Position numbers and translations under genes: made by a program. From assembly GCA_013349725.1 (NCBI GenBank), contig DUZB01000126.1, positions 1 to 6,016 of the forward strand: a stretch of 6,016 nt of DNA, in the 5' to 3' direction. The notes beneath the pieces are model-generated. The model ran no database searches, had not been told where the DNA came from, and worked only from the letters and a program-made list of their open reading frames with translations. The first letter of the stretch is position 1; every line of letters begins with the position of its first letter. Below are positions 6,016-6,016 of this stretch, one piece after another. Source of the stretch: Deltaproteobacteria bacterium (GTDB lineage: Bacteria; Desulfobacterota; DSM-4660; Desulfatiglandales; Desulfatiglandaceae).

Positions 6016-6016
6016 A

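Overview
The window holds five chromosomal housekeeping-type genes in two minus-strand blocks around one plus-strand gene. Every product has a recognisable bacterial family. Base composition is balanced. A GAF-containing GspE/PilB-type ATPase beside single-copy argC and ychF would suit an anaerobic proteobacterium of the Desulfobacterota (former Deltaproteobacteria). That placement is an inference from gene content and sequence flavour, with no marker gene to confirm it.

Layout: positions 1-128 are non-coding and carry a short hexamer repeat. Positions 129-1510 (minus) are tatD followed by maf, translationally coupled at a stop/start overlap. Positions 1511-1820 form a 310-base divergent intergenic region with a good sigma70-like promoter facing each way: one for tatD-maf, one for the plus-strand gene. 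Positions 1821-4109 (plus) encode a 762-residue ATPase of the type II secretion/type IV pilus assembly family with an N-terminal GAF domain. After only two bases comes the stop codon of argC (4112-5173, minus), so the two genes converge tail to tail with no room for an intergenic terminator. Upstream of argC on the same strand, 41 bases away, is the 3' part of ychF (5215 to the window edge), whose N-terminal GTPase motifs lie outside the window.

The genes do not form one pathway. TatD (metal-dependent nuclease) and Maf (nucleotide pyrophosphatase) both fit nucleic-acid or nucleotide housekeeping. ArgC is the third step of arginine synthesis. YchF is a ribosome-associated ATPase. The GAF-ATPase is an orphan motor here, with no pilin, platform or secretin gene beside it. 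No RNA gene, CRISPR array, insertion sequence or prophage is visible. The most unusual items are the sensor-motor fusion, its cysteine-rich GAF segment, its C-terminal short duplication, a perfect GC-rich inverted repeat inside argC, and the tight convergent junction. I see no convincing new multi-gene system.
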